This document shows positions 26,387-35,965 of a DNA stretch of 64,000 bases, one piece after another; within the stretch, counting starts at the first letter, position 1; each line of letters starts with the position of its first letter. The translations under genes were made by a program, and so were the position numbers. Where the stretch lies: assembly GCA_026224825.1 (NCBI GenBank), contig JAMFRO010000002.1:186001-250000 (forward strand). Reading direction: 5' to 3'. Origin of the DNA: a bacterium. Lineage in GTDB: Bacteria; Pseudomonadota; Alphaproteobacteria; Acetobacterales; Acetobacteraceae. The notes below the pieces were generated by a model. The model was not told the DNA's origin. It saw only the letters and a program-made list of their open reading frames with translations, and did no database searches.

Positions 26387-27145
26387 TTAGACGGTAAACT
26401 GCTCCGTGATGATCCGCTCACTCAACGCCCGGTCGGGGTCGAACAGCACGGTAGCGCCGAGGCTCCGGTCCTCACTCACCGCCACGGACACAACATCGCG
26501 CACTTCCGTAAAATCCGCCACCGCCGCCACCGGGCGCTTCTCGGGTTCCAGCACTTCAAACAGCACTTCCACGGTGGAGGGCAGCAGTGCGCCACGCCAG
26601 CGCCGGGGGCGAAAGGCGGAGATGGGGGTGAGCGGCAGGAGGTTTGCCGACAACGGGATGATCGGCCCATGCGCCGAGAGATTATAGGCGGTGGAGCCGG
26701 CGGGCGTAGAAATCAGCACACCGTCGCAGCTCAGCTCGGCGAGGCGTTCGGTGTGGTCGATCGAGATGCGGATCTTGGCGGCCTGGCGGCCCTGGCGCAG
26801 GAGCGAAACCTCGTTAAGGGCCATGGCCTCCTCCACCACGCCCGAGGCGGTGATGGCATGCATGCGCAACGGATGCAGCATGGAGGACTGGGCACGGGCG
26901 ATACGGCCGGGCAGATCATCCTCATTATATTCGTTCATCATGAAGCCGACCGAGCCGCAGTTCATGCCATACACCGGCATGTCCGTGCCGAGCACGCGGT
27001 GCAGCGCTTCCAGCATCAGCCCATCGCCGCCGAGTGCCACGATAACATCGGCCTCCTTGGCGGGCACGTCGCCGTAAAGGGCAACCAGGCGGGCCAGCGC
27101 CTCTTCCGGCCCCTGCGCGCGGGCGGCGGTGAAAGCCAGTTTCAT
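26387..27145 (-). CDS. nadK: NAD kinase
   Basis: A 252-residue enzyme phosphorylating NAD to NADP. It has the GGDG motif (39-42), [12 protein letters not shown] (61-72), ALNEVSLLR with the NE pair near 113, and the glycine-rich [20 protein letters not shown]. The length is typical for the short alphaproteobacterial form. Its ATG overlaps the stop of the upstream nitrilase-family gene by four bases, so the two are co-translated. Confidence 0.95.
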   Translation of the reverse strand: MKLAFTAARAQGPEEALARLVALYGDVPAKEADVIVALGGDGLMLEALHRVLGTDMPVYGMNCGSVGFMMNEYNEDDLPGRIARAQSSMLHPLRMHAITASGVVEEAMALNEVSLLRQGRQAAKIRISIDHTERLAELSCDGVLISTPAGSTAYNLSAHGPIIPLSANLLPLTPISAFRPRRWRGALLPSTVEVLFEVLEPEKRPVAAVADFTEVRDVVSVAVSEDRSLGATVLFDPDRALSERIITEQFTV

Positions 27146-28014
27146 GTGAGCTTTCTATGCTCCAGCACCCTATGCTCCAGCACTGGCATATTGGCACGCA
27201 GCCGGGCCATATAGGTCTTATCCACGCTCGCCACGGCCCAGCCCGGCCCATCCGAGGCTTTGGCCACCACATGGCCCCAGGGGTCGGCGATGAGCGAATG
27301 CCCATAGGTGTAACGGGTCTCCCCGCTCACCCCCTCATGATGCGACCCGGTGCAGGCCGGGGCTGCGACCCAGCATTGCGTCTCGATGGCGCGGGCGCGC
27401 AGCAGCACCTCCCAATGGTCCTTGCCGGTTTGCAGCGTAAAGGCGGCGGGAAGTATGATCAGCTCCGCGCCGGCGCGGCGCAAGGCCAGGAACAATTCGG
27501 GGAAGCGCAGATCGTAGCATATAGCCAAGCCGATGCGGGTCTCACCGATCAGGCAGGTGACGACCTGATCCCCCGCGCCATAGGTAGCACTCTCCTTATA
27601 GCCCGTGCCGTCCGGTGTGGTGATGTCGAACAGATGGATTTTGCGGTACCGCGCCAGCTCTTCCCCGGCCGGCGAAAACACCAGCGAGGTGTTGTAGAGT
27701 TTTTCGCCATCCAGCTCGCCGATGCTGCCGCCATGCACGTGAATATTGTGCTTCATGGCGATGCCGCGCAGGAACTCATAAGCCTCCCCGCCCTGCCCTC
27801 CCGGCGCCAGAGGCGCCTTGCCATTAGGTTTCGGCAGCACCTCGGCCTGCGCAAACTTCTGCGCCCGCGTACCGCCCAGGCAGGTCCATATCTCCGGCAG
27901 CGCGATCAGGTCGAGCTTCTGCGCCGCCACCAGACTCTCGATGAGCCCGCGCGCCTGCGCGATGTTTTGCGCCTTCTCGGCATTGGGGGACATCTGGATA
28001 ACGGCGACGCGCAT
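27142..28014 (-). CDS. Nitrilase-superfamily amidohydrolase (Nit2-like)
   Basis: A 290-residue carbon-nitrogen hydrolase. The catalytic triad is visible as E41 (LPEIW), K125 (YRKIHLFD) and C166 ([10 protein letters not shown]). [12 protein letters not shown] and the RFPE context point to the Nit1/Nit2 branch, which hydrolyses deaminated glutathione or omega-amides such as alpha-ketoglutaramate. The extreme C-terminus holds a 15-bp tandem duplication (27155-27184) that repeats VLEHR. It overlaps nadK by four bases. The precise amide substrate is not decided by the sequence. Confidence 0.9.
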   Translation of the reverse strand: MRVAVIQMSPNAEKAQNIAQARGLIESLVAAQKLDLIALPEIWTCLGGTRAQKFAQAEVLPKPNGKAPLAPGGQGGEAYEFLRGIAMKHNIHVHGGSIGELDGEKLYNTSLVFSPAGEELARYRKIHLFDITTPDGTGYKESATYGAGDQVVTCLIGETRIGLAICYDLRFPELFLALRRAGAELIILPAAFTLQTGKDHWEVLLRARAIETQCWVAAPACTGSHHEGVSGETRYTYGHSLIADPWGHVVAKASDGPGWAVASVDKTYMARLRANMPVLEHRVLEHRKLT

Positions 28015-28060
28015 ATAAATTCCTTGAAGCCGGGAAGCGGGCTACCGGCGCAGCATAACG

Positions 28061-28795
28061 TCAATCATCCGCCCTGGCCAAGGCCAGCAACGACAGGCCG
28101 AACGGCAGGTCCATATACGGCAGGAGCAAAGCCTCAGCCCCGAAGATACCGGCGAAAACGGCATTGAGCGGGCCCGGCGGCAAAGCCGTACCGGTGGCGT
28201 GCGGGCGGCGCAGGGCCTTGTCCAGCATGCGCAGGGCCCAGGCCAGAGGCAGCAGGACCGCATTGATGAAACTGAGTTTGTCGATTTTGAACCCGGCGGC
28301 GCTGAGTTTTGCCCGTAATTCATCCCGCTCATAGCGGCGCTTATGGTGCAACTCCTCATCATGCGGGCCGAACAACGCCTTGTAAGCCGGCACGGTGATG
28401 AGCAAAGCCCCGCCGGGTGCGAGATGCGCGCGCGCCGCCGCCAAAGCCCCGGCATCATTCTCGACATGCTCCAGCACATCGAACATGCACACCAGATCGA
28501 ATGTTTGCCCCTCCAGCGGCAGATCATGCGGCAACATGCCGGGGCGCACATCCGCCCCCGCATGCCGGGCCAGCGCGATGTCCCGCGCTTCCTGGTTCAT
28601 CTCCACAGCCGTAACAATACCAAAACTTTGCAGCAGCGGCAGATTACCGCCGGTGCCCGAGCCCAGTTCCAAAATCCTGGCACCCGGCTTGAGCTTAAGC
28701 CGGCCAATGCAATAAGCCAGCACACGCCTACGCCCCTCGAACCACCAATGCCTCTCTTCCACCGCCGCCATGTCGAGATAAGCACTAGGTTGCAT
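28061..28795 (-). CDS. Class I SAM-dependent methyltransferase
   Basis: A 244-residue protein starting MQPSAYLDMAAVEERHWWFEG. Motif I is ILELGSGTGGNLPLL and the post-I acidic residue lies in TAVEMN. CMFDVLEHVENDAGALAAA and GGALLITVPAYKALFGPHDE follow, typical of methyltransferases in polysaccharide clusters. ATG 28795 lies within the last codons of the glycosyltransferase gene, an 11-base overlap; the longer frame would cover that gene and is rejected. It is the last gene of the minus-strand string that begins with lepB. The substrate may be a lipid-linked sugar or an isoprenoid; this is inference. Confidence 0.88.
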   Translation of the reverse strand: MQPSAYLDMAAVEERHWWFEGRRRVLAYCIGRLKLKPGARILELGSGTGGNLPLLQSFGIVTAVEMNQEARDIALARHAGADVRPGMLPHDLPLEGQTFDLVCMFDVLEHVENDAGALAAARAHLAPGGALLITVPAYKALFGPHDEELHHKRRYERDELRAKLSAAGFKIDKLSFINAVLLPLAWALRMLDKALRRPHATGTALPPGPLNAVFAGIFGAEALLLPYMDLPFGLSLLALARADD

Positions 28796-29729
28796 CGGTA
28801 CCGCCATAGGTTTTACGGATGAGGTAGGACGGGCGCTGTTTCGTCTCCAAATAAATGCGCCCAATATATTCGCCAAGCAGGCCGATGGAGATGAGCTGCA
28901 CCGAGCCGAAAAACGTAATGGCGACAAACAGCGAGGCATAACCTGGAACTTTATTGCCGTACATCGCCGTCAGCACGACAATATAAATCGCATAGAGCAC
29001 CGTCCCCAAAGCGCAGAGCGCGCCTACATAAGTCCAGATTTTCAAAGGTGCTGTGGAAAATCCCGTAACCCCTTCCAACGCGAAATTCCAAAGCGCAAAA
29101 CCGGAGAATTTCGTGTTCCCCGCCAAACGCGGCGCGCGCACATAATCCAGCGTTACGGTACGAAAACCAACCCAGGCGAACAGGCCTTTCATAAAGCGCT
29201 GGCGCTCCGGCAATTGCTTCAACGCGTCCACCACAATGCGATCCATCAGCCGGAAATCCCCGACATTCTCCGGTATCTTGGTGTTGGAAAGCCTGTTGTG
29301 CAATTTATAGAACCAAGCCGCCGTCTGGCGTTTCATCATCCCGTCAGAGGACCGGTCGGAACGCCGCGCCAGCACCACCTCCGCCCCATCGCGCCACGCC
29401 TGCACCATCCGGCCGATCAACGCCGGCGGGTCCTGCAAATCGGCATCGATAGGGATAACAGCCTCCCCACGCGCGACATCAATGGCCGCGGTCAACGCCG
29501 CCTCTTTCCCAAAATTCCGCGAAAATTCCAGCACCCGGAAACGCGGGTCAGCCTGCGCCAAAGCCACGAGTTTCAACAGCGTACCATCGCTGCTGCCATC
29601 ATCCACACACACAATCTCCCATTGCGTATCAGGAACGGCATCAAGCACCGGCAGAATCGCATCCGCAAAAGCCTGAATCGTGGCCGCCTCGTTATAAAAC
29701 GGCACGGCAAGGGTGAGGAGCTGGCTCAT
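28785..29729 (-). CDS. GtrB/ArnC-like polyprenyl-phosphate glycosyltransferase (GT2)
   Basis: A 314-residue GT2 enzyme. It begins LTLAVPFYNEAATIQAFADA and has IVCVDDGSSDGT and the metal site IPIDADLQDPP. Two C-terminal membrane helices and the family ending LGEYIGRIYLETKQRPSYLI follow. Such enzymes load a sugar from a nucleotide onto undecaprenyl phosphate, which GT-C membrane transferases then use. The genes encoding GT-C-like proteins lie directly upstream with a four-base overlap, which supports that pairing. Confidence 0.93.
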   Translation of the reverse strand: MSQLLTLAVPFYNEAATIQAFADAILPVLDAVPDTQWEIVCVDDGSSDGTLLKLVALAQADPRFRVLEFSRNFGKEAALTAAIDVARGEAVIPIDADLQDPPALIGRMVQAWRDGAEVVLARRSDRSSDGMMKRQTAAWFYKLHNRLSNTKIPENVGDFRLMDRIVVDALKQLPERQRFMKGLFAWVGFRTVTLDYVRAPRLAGNTKFSGFALWNFALEGVTGFSTAPLKIWTYVGALCALGTVLYAIYIVVLTAMYGNKVPGYASLFVAITFFGSVQLISIGLLGEYIGRIYLETKQRPSYLIRKTYGGTDAT

Positions 29730-31369
29730 TGAGTCCCGGCTACGGGTGGGGGCACGGTATAGATAATCACATCATCGATTTTCTGCGCGCTCCAGCCCAG
29801 GCTGGCAAGGGCGGCGAAATCCTCGGGTCGGGTGCCAGGCCCGGCCACCACATATTGCGCCCCGCGCAAGGCGCAGAGCCGGGCCAGATCCGCCGCCAGC
29901 CCTGACCAGTGTTCACCGAGGTACATATGCATCAAGCCCGGATCATGCTGCGCCCAGCCGGGCGGGTAACCGAGATAACCTCCGACCGTGTTGAAACCAA
30001 ACTCGTTTTCCACCTGCCAGAAGGTGGAATGACCCGTGATGCTGAAGGGCAGGATGAGCAGTCTTGGGTTAGGCCCGAGGATTTGTTGTACCCGGCCGGG
30101 GCGGAAGAAGACGGCATAGGGCACCGGCGGGGCCGGATGGAAAGCCGGCAGCAAGGAAAGGCAAATGCAATATGCCCGCAAATACCGTCCCGGCCTTGCC
30201 GCCAGCCACAGGCTAACGATGATCGCCAAGGTCAGAAACACATAAAGCATAAAGCGCGCTGGCAGCGCCGCCGCCAGCAGCGGCAAGCGCGCGATAAGCG
30301 CCCCGGGCAGGAGGAGGCCGGTTTTATGCCCGCCGTATTGCAGCACGGGCCCCAGGGCGGCGAGGAGCGCCAGCCCCAGCATGGTCAGCGGCAGCCACAG
30401 CCTGCGCCGCATCTGCGCATCGCATAAAACCACAATGAGAAGCAGCAAGGCTGGCAGGCCGAGATAGCCCCCCTGCTCGTCCAGCGCACCGGTGAAATGC
30501 TGCGAGAGCGGGGCGAAAAACCGCCCGCCGATCAGGCTGCTTTCCGTGGGGACCAGAATATTCAGCACATCGATCGAGAAAAATATAGACCAGCCATGCG
30601 GATGCGCCAGATCCTGCAAGTCCCTTAGCATGGGCAGCAGTATGGGCGAAGCCAACAACAGCGCCAACGGGGCGGCGAGCGCAATATCAAGCGCCAGGGC
30701 ACGTAAAACCGGGCGGCTTCGGCGCTCCACGGCATAGGCCAACACAAAAGCAATGGCACCGAAGAAGCAAAGCGTTGCCAATATCTCCACCGAGATGAGG
30801 AATTCGCCGCCCAGCAACAGGCCAAGCCATAATGCAGTTGCACCCCGCTTCGCCCGGCCCCGCACACGGCGCATCACCACCAGCAGTATCAATGGCACCA
30901 ATGCTGTAAAATCGAGATTGAGATGGTCAAAACTCTCCGCCGCCTCGTAGGATGAGAAGCCGTAGATGAAACCGCCCACTGCCGCCGCCAGTGGCAACTC
31001 GCATAATTCCAGGCAGAGGAAATACGCCGCCCAGCCGCCCAATGCCGGCGCTGCCAAGGTGAGCAGGTTGAAACTGAGCACCGGTCCGGCAGCCAAGGTA
31101 ACCGGGGTCATAAGCAGGCCGAGCAATGGCACGAGCGTCTCCCAGGCCAGGTTCACCCCATGGGGCTGCCAGAGCAGATGCGTGACCGGCGCCAATTGGT
31201 GATGCTCAATGGCCCAGGGCACATAGTACAGGAACCAGATGAACTGATCCGGATCGGCCTGCATGCCGAGTATATCGCCGGTGAGTGAGGCGCCATGGGC
31301 AAGCAGCAGCCACGCGGTGACACTGTAAAGCGCCAGCGCGGCGGCAGCCCAGAGCGGACGGCGGGTCAT
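29726..31369 (-). CDS. GT-C-like polytopic membrane protein (paralogue 1 of 3)
   Basis: A 547-residue protein with about 11-13 helices. The first extracytoplasmic loop carries LAHGASLTGDILGMQADPDQFIWFLYYVPWA, with the acidic pair and Trp expected in GT-C transferases. The C-terminal soluble part contains FGFNTVGGYLGYPPGW and AQYVVAGPGTRPEDFAALASLGW, shared with the two genes upstream. It is the most diverged of the three. Four-base overlaps join it to both neighbours. It probably transfers sugar from a polyprenyl-phosphate donor made by the adjacent GT2; no family name can be given with confidence. Confidence 0.75.
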   Translation of the reverse strand: MTRRPLWAAAALALYSVTAWLLLAHGASLTGDILGMQADPDQFIWFLYYVPWAIEHHQLAPVTHLLWQPHGVNLAWETLVPLLGLLMTPVTLAAGPVLSFNLLTLAAPALGGWAAYFLCLELCELPLAAAVGGFIYGFSSYEAAESFDHLNLDFTALVPLILLVVMRRVRGRAKRGATALWLGLLLGGEFLISVEILATLCFFGAIAFVLAYAVERRSRPVLRALALDIALAAPLALLLASPILLPMLRDLQDLAHPHGWSIFFSIDVLNILVPTESSLIGGRFFAPLSQHFTGALDEQGGYLGLPALLLLIVVLCDAQMRRRLWLPLTMLGLALLAALGPVLQYGGHKTGLLLPGALIARLPLLAAALPARFMLYVFLTLAIIVSLWLAARPGRYLRAYCICLSLLPAFHPAPPVPYAVFFRPGRVQQILGPNPRLLILPFSITGHSTFWQVENEFGFNTVGGYLGYPPGWAQHDPGLMHMYLGEHWSGLAADLARLCALRGAQYVVAGPGTRPEDFAALASLGWSAQKIDDVIIYTVPPPVAGTQ

Positions 31370-32997
31370 TGCGGCGGCACCGTAAATATCGTCACATCAT
31401 CCACCTGGCGCACCGGCCAGCCCAATGTGCCGATGACAGCCAGCTCCACGGGATCCGCACCCGGCCCAGCCACGACATATTGCGTTCCGGCAGCGCGCGC
31501 ATAGGCGGCAAAATCCTCGGGCTTGAGCGACAGCCCCATTTTATCGCCGAACAACTCCATCACCGCCTTATAGCCCTGCGCCGGCTTGGGCGGAAAACCG
31601 AGATAACCGCCCACCTGGGTAAAGCCGAATTGATTCTGCATCTGCCAGTAGGAGGAGGGACCATTGATGGCGAAAGGCAGCAGCAACAGGCGCGGGTTAG
31701 GCCCCAGCACCTGCTCCACCCGGCCGGGTGCGAAGAATTTTGCGTCCGGCAGCTTCCGCCACGGGTGCGGCTGCGGCAGGAGTGCCACGCAAGCGAGCAG
31801 GCCAAGTGCCAGCCGCGCTACCCGGCGCCCCGGCTGCGCCAGCCAGAACGCCGTGATGACGGCGGCGGCAAGCGAGGCGAACATGGTGAAGCGTGCCGGC
31901 AAGGCGCCTGCCAGCAGCGGCAGATGCACCATGGCCATCCAGGGCATCACGATGCCGGTACAACGCCCCGCCACCCAGAGATACGGCCCGAGGCTGCACA
32001 CCAGGCACAGCAGGAACACCACGCTGCAATAACGCCCGCGCGGGGTGTGGCGCTGGCCCCAAACGAACATGGCCAGAATGAGCAGCAGCGGCAGGCCGAG
32101 ATAGGCGCCATTCTCCTGCGAACCACCACGGTGATCGTTAAAAAATCCAAACATATAGCTGAACAGGTTGCGCTGCGAGGGGAGCACTATGCTCGTCAGA
32201 TCCGTGACCCAGATATAGGGCCAGATGCCAGGGTGGTTGATGAGCGCGTAATAGGGCACCATGGCGATGAAGAGCGGTAGCAGCGGCAGCGCTACGAAAG
32301 GGGCGGTATACAGCCCATCGGCAAACAGCCGCCGCAAAACCAGCCGGCGCGCCGGCAGACAGGCCCAGGCCAGCGCCCAGGCGAGACCACCAAAGACGAA
32401 GAGCGTGGCAAAAATTTCGATGCAGATGAGGAACTGCGCCAGCAGTAGCAAAGCGGCCAGCGCCACTGCCTGGGCGCGGGAGAGTTCATCATCGAGCCGT
32501 TTGAGTATGACCAGCAACAGCAAGGGCACCAGATAGACAGCAGCGAGATTGAGCGCGCCAAAACTCTGCGAGGTCTCATAGGTGGAAAAGCCGAAGACGA
32601 AACCGCCGATCAGTGCCGCGGCAAAATTGCGTGTCATGTGGCGGCAGAGAAAATAGGCGGACCAGGCGCAAAACACAGGAGACGTAACAATAAGAAGGTT
32701 GTAGGTGAGTACCGGACCAAACGCAGATGTAAGCGGCCAGCCCAGCAGGGCCAGCAGCGGCACGGAGGTGACCCAGAGTAGCGACGCGCCGATGGGGTAC
32801 CAGATCAGCCTCGTGAAGAACGGATCAATATGATGCGTCAGCGCATAAGGCCACCAGGCCAGGAACCAGGCGGATTCATACGGGTCCGAACCGGCACCGG
32901 AGAGCTCATGCGTCAGCGAGGCGCCATGCAGCATCAGCACGGAAGCGAGCAGGCTATAGAGCAGCAAAGCGGCCAGGGCATGTGCGCGTAGCGTCAT
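31366..32997 (-). CDS. GT-C-like polytopic membrane protein (paralogue 2 of 3)
   Basis: A 543-residue protein, closely related to the gene before it. Shared stretches include LTHELSGAGSDPYESAWFLA, HHIDPFFTRLIWYP and QMQNQFGFTQVGGYLGF, and the DNA of the two is almost identical over long runs near their 3-prime ends. The D/E-rich first loop suggests a GT-C catalytic site facing the periplasm. It overlaps the genes on both sides by four bases (ATGA). The function is presumed to be addition of a sugar to a lipid-linked or protein acceptor. Confidence 0.75.
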   Translation of the reverse strand: MTLRAHALAALLLYSLLASVLMLHGASLTHELSGAGSDPYESAWFLAWWPYALTHHIDPFFTRLIWYPIGASLLWVTSVPLLALLGWPLTSAFGPVLTYNLLIVTSPVFCAWSAYFLCRHMTRNFAAALIGGFVFGFSTYETSQSFGALNLAAVYLVPLLLLVILKRLDDELSRAQAVALAALLLLAQFLICIEIFATLFVFGGLAWALAWACLPARRLVLRRLFADGLYTAPFVALPLLPLFIAMVPYYALINHPGIWPYIWVTDLTSIVLPSQRNLFSYMFGFFNDHRGGSQENGAYLGLPLLLILAMFVWGQRHTPRGRYCSVVFLLCLVCSLGPYLWVAGRCTGIVMPWMAMVHLPLLAGALPARFTMFASLAAAVITAFWLAQPGRRVARLALGLLACVALLPQPHPWRKLPDAKFFAPGRVEQVLGPNPRLLLLPFAINGPSSYWQMQNQFGFTQVGGYLGFPPKPAQGYKAVMELFGDKMGLSLKPEDFAAYARAAGTQYVVAGPGADPVELAVIGTLGWPVRQVDDVTIFTVPPQ

Positions 32998-34646
32998 GGC
33001 GCCGCCCCGGGTACGGTGAATATGACCACATCATCCACCTGCCGCGTGGGCCAGCCCAACGTGCCGATGACGGCAAGCTCCACCGGATCCGCGCCCGGCC
33101 CGGCCACGACATATTGCGCTCCCGCAGCGCGCGCATAGGCGACAAAATCCTGGGGCTTGAGCGACAGCCCCATTTTATCGCCGAACAACTCCATCACCGC
33201 CTTATAGTCCTGCGCCGGCTTAGGCGGAAAACCGAGATAGCCGCCCACCTGGGTAAAGCCGAATTGATTCTGCATCTGCCAGTAGGAGGAAGGGCCGTTG
33301 ATGGCGAAGGGCAGCAGCAGCAGACGCGGATTTGGCCCCAGTACCTGCTCCACCCGGCCGGGTGCGAAGAATTTTGTTTCGGGTATGGGCTGCCACGGAT
33401 GCGGATGCGGCAAGAGCGCAATACAGGCCAGCAGGCCGAGCCCCAGACGCAGCCCCCGGCGCCCAGGCTGCGCCAGCCAGAGGGCGGCGATGATGGCAGC
33501 GGCCAGCGAGGCAAACATGGTGAAGCGCGCCGGCAAGGCGCTGCTCAGCAAAGGCAGATGCACCGCCGCCACCCAGGGCATGGTGATGCCGGTGCAACGC
33601 CCCGCCACCCAGAGATACGGCCCGAGGCTGCACACCAGGTACAGCAGGAACACCACACTGCAATAACGCCCGCGCTGGGTGTGGCGCTGGCCCCAGGCAA
33701 ACAAAGCCAGAATGAGCAGCAGCGGCAGGCCGAAATAGGCGCCATTCTCCTGCGAGCTGCCACTGATGGAACGCGCCAGCCAGTGGAACGGATGACCGAA
33801 CAGATTGAGCTGCGAAGGGAGCAAAACACTCGTCAGATCCGTCACCCAAAAATACGGCCAGACGGCGGGGTGGTTGATGAGCGCGTAATGCGGCGCCATG
33901 GCAACAAACAGCGGAACCAGCGGCAGCGCCACGAAAGGGGCGGTATACAACCCATCGGCCAGCAGCCGCTGCAATACCGGCCGGCGCGCCGGCAGATAGG
34001 CCAAGGCCAGCGCCCAGGCGAGCCCGCCGAAGACAAAGATGGTGGCAAAAATTTCGATGCAAATCAGAAACTGCGCCAGCAGCAGCACGGCCGCCAGCGC
34101 CACGGCCTGCGCACGGGATAATTCATCATCGAGCCGCTTCAGCACCACCAGCAGCAACAAAGGTACCAGATAGACAATGGTGAGGTTGAGCGCGCCAAAA
34201 CTCTGCGAGGTCTCGTATGTGGAAAAACCGAAAATGAAACCGCCGATGAGTGCCGCGGCAAAATTGCACGTGAAATTGCGCGTGACATGGCGGCAGAGGA
34301 AAAAAGCGGACCATGCGCAGAATACCGGGGACGTAACGATGAGCAAATTGTAGGTCAGCGCCGGGCCATAAGCGGCGGTGATGGGCCAGCCGAGCAGCGA
34401 GAGCAGCGGCACGGCAGTGACCCAGAGTAGCGACGCGCCGCTGGGATACCAGATCAGCCGGGTGAAAAACGGATCGATATGATGCGTCAGCGCATAGGGC
34501 CACCAGGCCAGGAACCAGGGGGAATCATACGGGTCGGAACCAGCACCGGAGAGCTCATGCGTCAGCGAGGCGCCATGCACCATCACGATGGCGGCGATGA
34601 CCGCGTAAAGGACGAGTGCCGCACCACTCTGGAGCGGATGCCGCAC
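32994..34646 (-). CDS. GT-C-like polytopic membrane protein (paralogue 3 of 3)
   Basis: A 550-residue protein when started at GTG 34646, whose G is shared with the TAG stop of the upstream gene. The frame is open to 34913, but that extension lies inside the upstream gene and has no counterpart in the paralogues (543 and 547 residues), so it is rejected. It begins VRHPLQSGAALVLYAVIAAI and then follows paralogue 2 closely (LTHELSGAGSDPYDSPWFLA). Relative to paralogue 2 it has a few extra residues (CNF after RNFT). It looks like a recent tandem duplicate. Confidence 0.75.
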   Translation of the reverse strand: MRHPLQSGAALVLYAVIAAIVMVHGASLTHELSGAGSDPYDSPWFLAWWPYALTHHIDPFFTRLIWYPSGASLLWVTAVPLLSLLGWPITAAYGPALTYNLLIVTSPVFCAWSAFFLCRHVTRNFTCNFAAALIGGFIFGFSTYETSQSFGALNLTIVYLVPLLLLVVLKRLDDELSRAQAVALAAVLLLAQFLICIEIFATIFVFGGLAWALALAYLPARRPVLQRLLADGLYTAPFVALPLVPLFVAMAPHYALINHPAVWPYFWVTDLTSVLLPSQLNLFGHPFHWLARSISGSSQENGAYFGLPLLLILALFAWGQRHTQRGRYCSVVFLLYLVCSLGPYLWVAGRCTGITMPWVAAVHLPLLSSALPARFTMFASLAAAIIAALWLAQPGRRGLRLGLGLLACIALLPHPHPWQPIPETKFFAPGRVEQVLGPNPRLLLLPFAINGPSSYWQMQNQFGFTQVGGYLGFPPKPAQDYKAVMELFGDKMGLSLKPQDFVAYARAAGAQYVVAGPGADPVELAVIGTLGWPTRQVDDVVIFTVPGAAP

Positions 34647-35965
34647 TATGCCCCGGCCATCGCGGGTTGGCGCCACGCCCGTAGCTGCAGTTTCAGGAAA
34701 CAAACGATCATGCTCATGAGCAGAAATACACAGCCCCACCAGATGAGCTGGTTCATAAACCATAACAGGAAGTTGGCCGCCACTGCCAAATGGGCCGGCC
34801 AGGCTGACGTCAGGCTGCGCAAGCCCCCCTGAAAGGCGTCCTGCCAGAGCAGGTACAATATGGCGGCACAGGCACTGCGCATCCAAGGCGCGCCGGCGGC
34901 GGCCATGCGGCACAGGCCGGGGAGCACCAGCAACAGGAAAATGGCGCGATGCGAAAGATTCTGCGCCAGGAAAAAACAGATCAGCATGACCGCAGCCCCG
35001 CCGGTTAAAAACAGGCGGTGCTCCTCCTCCAGCTCGGCGAAGGCACGGTCCCAGCGCGGCGCCATGCGCAGCGCCACGATCAGCAGAACGAGTGCCGACA
35101 GCTCAACGAAGATCTGTATCCCAATCCCCAGGCTGGGGTGTGAAATCGCCGCCGTGTACTGGGCCAGATTGGGCGACAGCGTATGCGTGGCAACCAGCAG
35201 CCAGGTGCCGAAAGGCAGATTCAACGCACCGAACAGATCCGCATACGGCAGGCCGCACGGCAGAATGCGCAGGGCCACCAATGACCCGCCGCCAAATTTC
35301 GAGATATAGATTGTCAGCGCCAGCAGCCCCGGCACGGCCAGCAGCAGCAGCCGGCGCGGCCGCTCCCGCCAGACCAGCAGTAGCAGCGCCACGGGATAGA
35401 ATTTGCAGGCGGCGCCAAACGCAAACACCGCGTAGCCAACAACGCCGATGACAGTGTTGATGCGGATCAGCATGATGCCCAGCACGGCCAGAACGAACAT
35501 CGCCGCATCGATATTGGCTGGCTCCAGCACGAACAGCATGCTGCTAGAACAGATGGCGGCGATGCGCAGGAGAAGCTCGGCACGTGTTTGCGCCGGCGGC
35601 AGCCAGCAGAGCGAGGCAATGAACAATATGTCCAGCACAGCTCCCACCGTGAAGCCATTGCGCGGCAGCGGAAACAGCACGCCTAAATGCAGCAGAAACG
35701 GCGAATAATTATACACCCCGCCCCCCATACAGGGGCTCGGCGCATAAACATTCACCCCCGCCTGCCAGCAGGATATCGCCTGGATCACGCTATACGTATC
35801 AGCCATGGGCGGCGACAACAGCGGGAAACCGAAGTGCGACATCACGGCGAAATAAATGGCCGGCGCCTCGATCCAGAGCAGCGCAAAACCAAGAAAGCCC
35901 ACCGCCGCCACGGCGCTGGGCGCGACACGGTAAAGCCAACCGCCCGGCGTAACCATGCGCCGCAT
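34646..35965 (-). CDS. GT87-like polytopic membrane protein
   Basis: A 439-residue protein with about ten helices. FGAACKFYPVALLLLVWRERP matches the lysine-tyrosine-proline motif of GT87 (DUF2029) transferases, and an acidic residue sits in the first large loop (PPMADTYSVIQAI). Its ATG directly follows the era stop (TGAATG), with no spacing. The next gene starts on its stop codon. It is the first envelope gene behind the lepB-rnc-era block. The donor would be a polyprenyl-phosphate hexose; this rests on motif and context only. Confidence 0.75.
   Translation of the reverse strand: MRRMVTPGGWLYRVAPSAVAAVGFLGFALLWIEAPAIYFAVMSHFGFPLLSPPMADTYSVIQAISCWQAGVNVYAPSPCMGGGVYNYSPFLLHLGVLFPLPRNGFTVGAVLDILFIASLCWLPPAQTRAELLLRIAAICSSSMLFVLEPANIDAAMFVLAVLGIMLIRINTVIGVVGYAVFAFGAACKFYPVALLLLVWRERPRRLLLLAVPGLLALTIYISKFGGGSLVALRILPCGLPYADLFGALNLPFGTWLLVATHTLSPNLAQYTAAISHPSLGIGIQIFVELSALVLLIVALRMAPRWDRAFAELEEEHRLFLTGGAAVMLICFFLAQNLSHRAIFLLLVLPGLCRMAAAGAPWMRSACAAILYLLWQDAFQGGLRSLTSAWPAHLAVAANFLLWFMNQLIWWGCVFLLMSMIVCFLKLQLRAWRQPAMAGA

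Noticed and set aside
34647-34913. Longer start for the third GT-C paralogue
   Set aside because: The extension lies inside the upstream gene and has no match in the other two paralogues.
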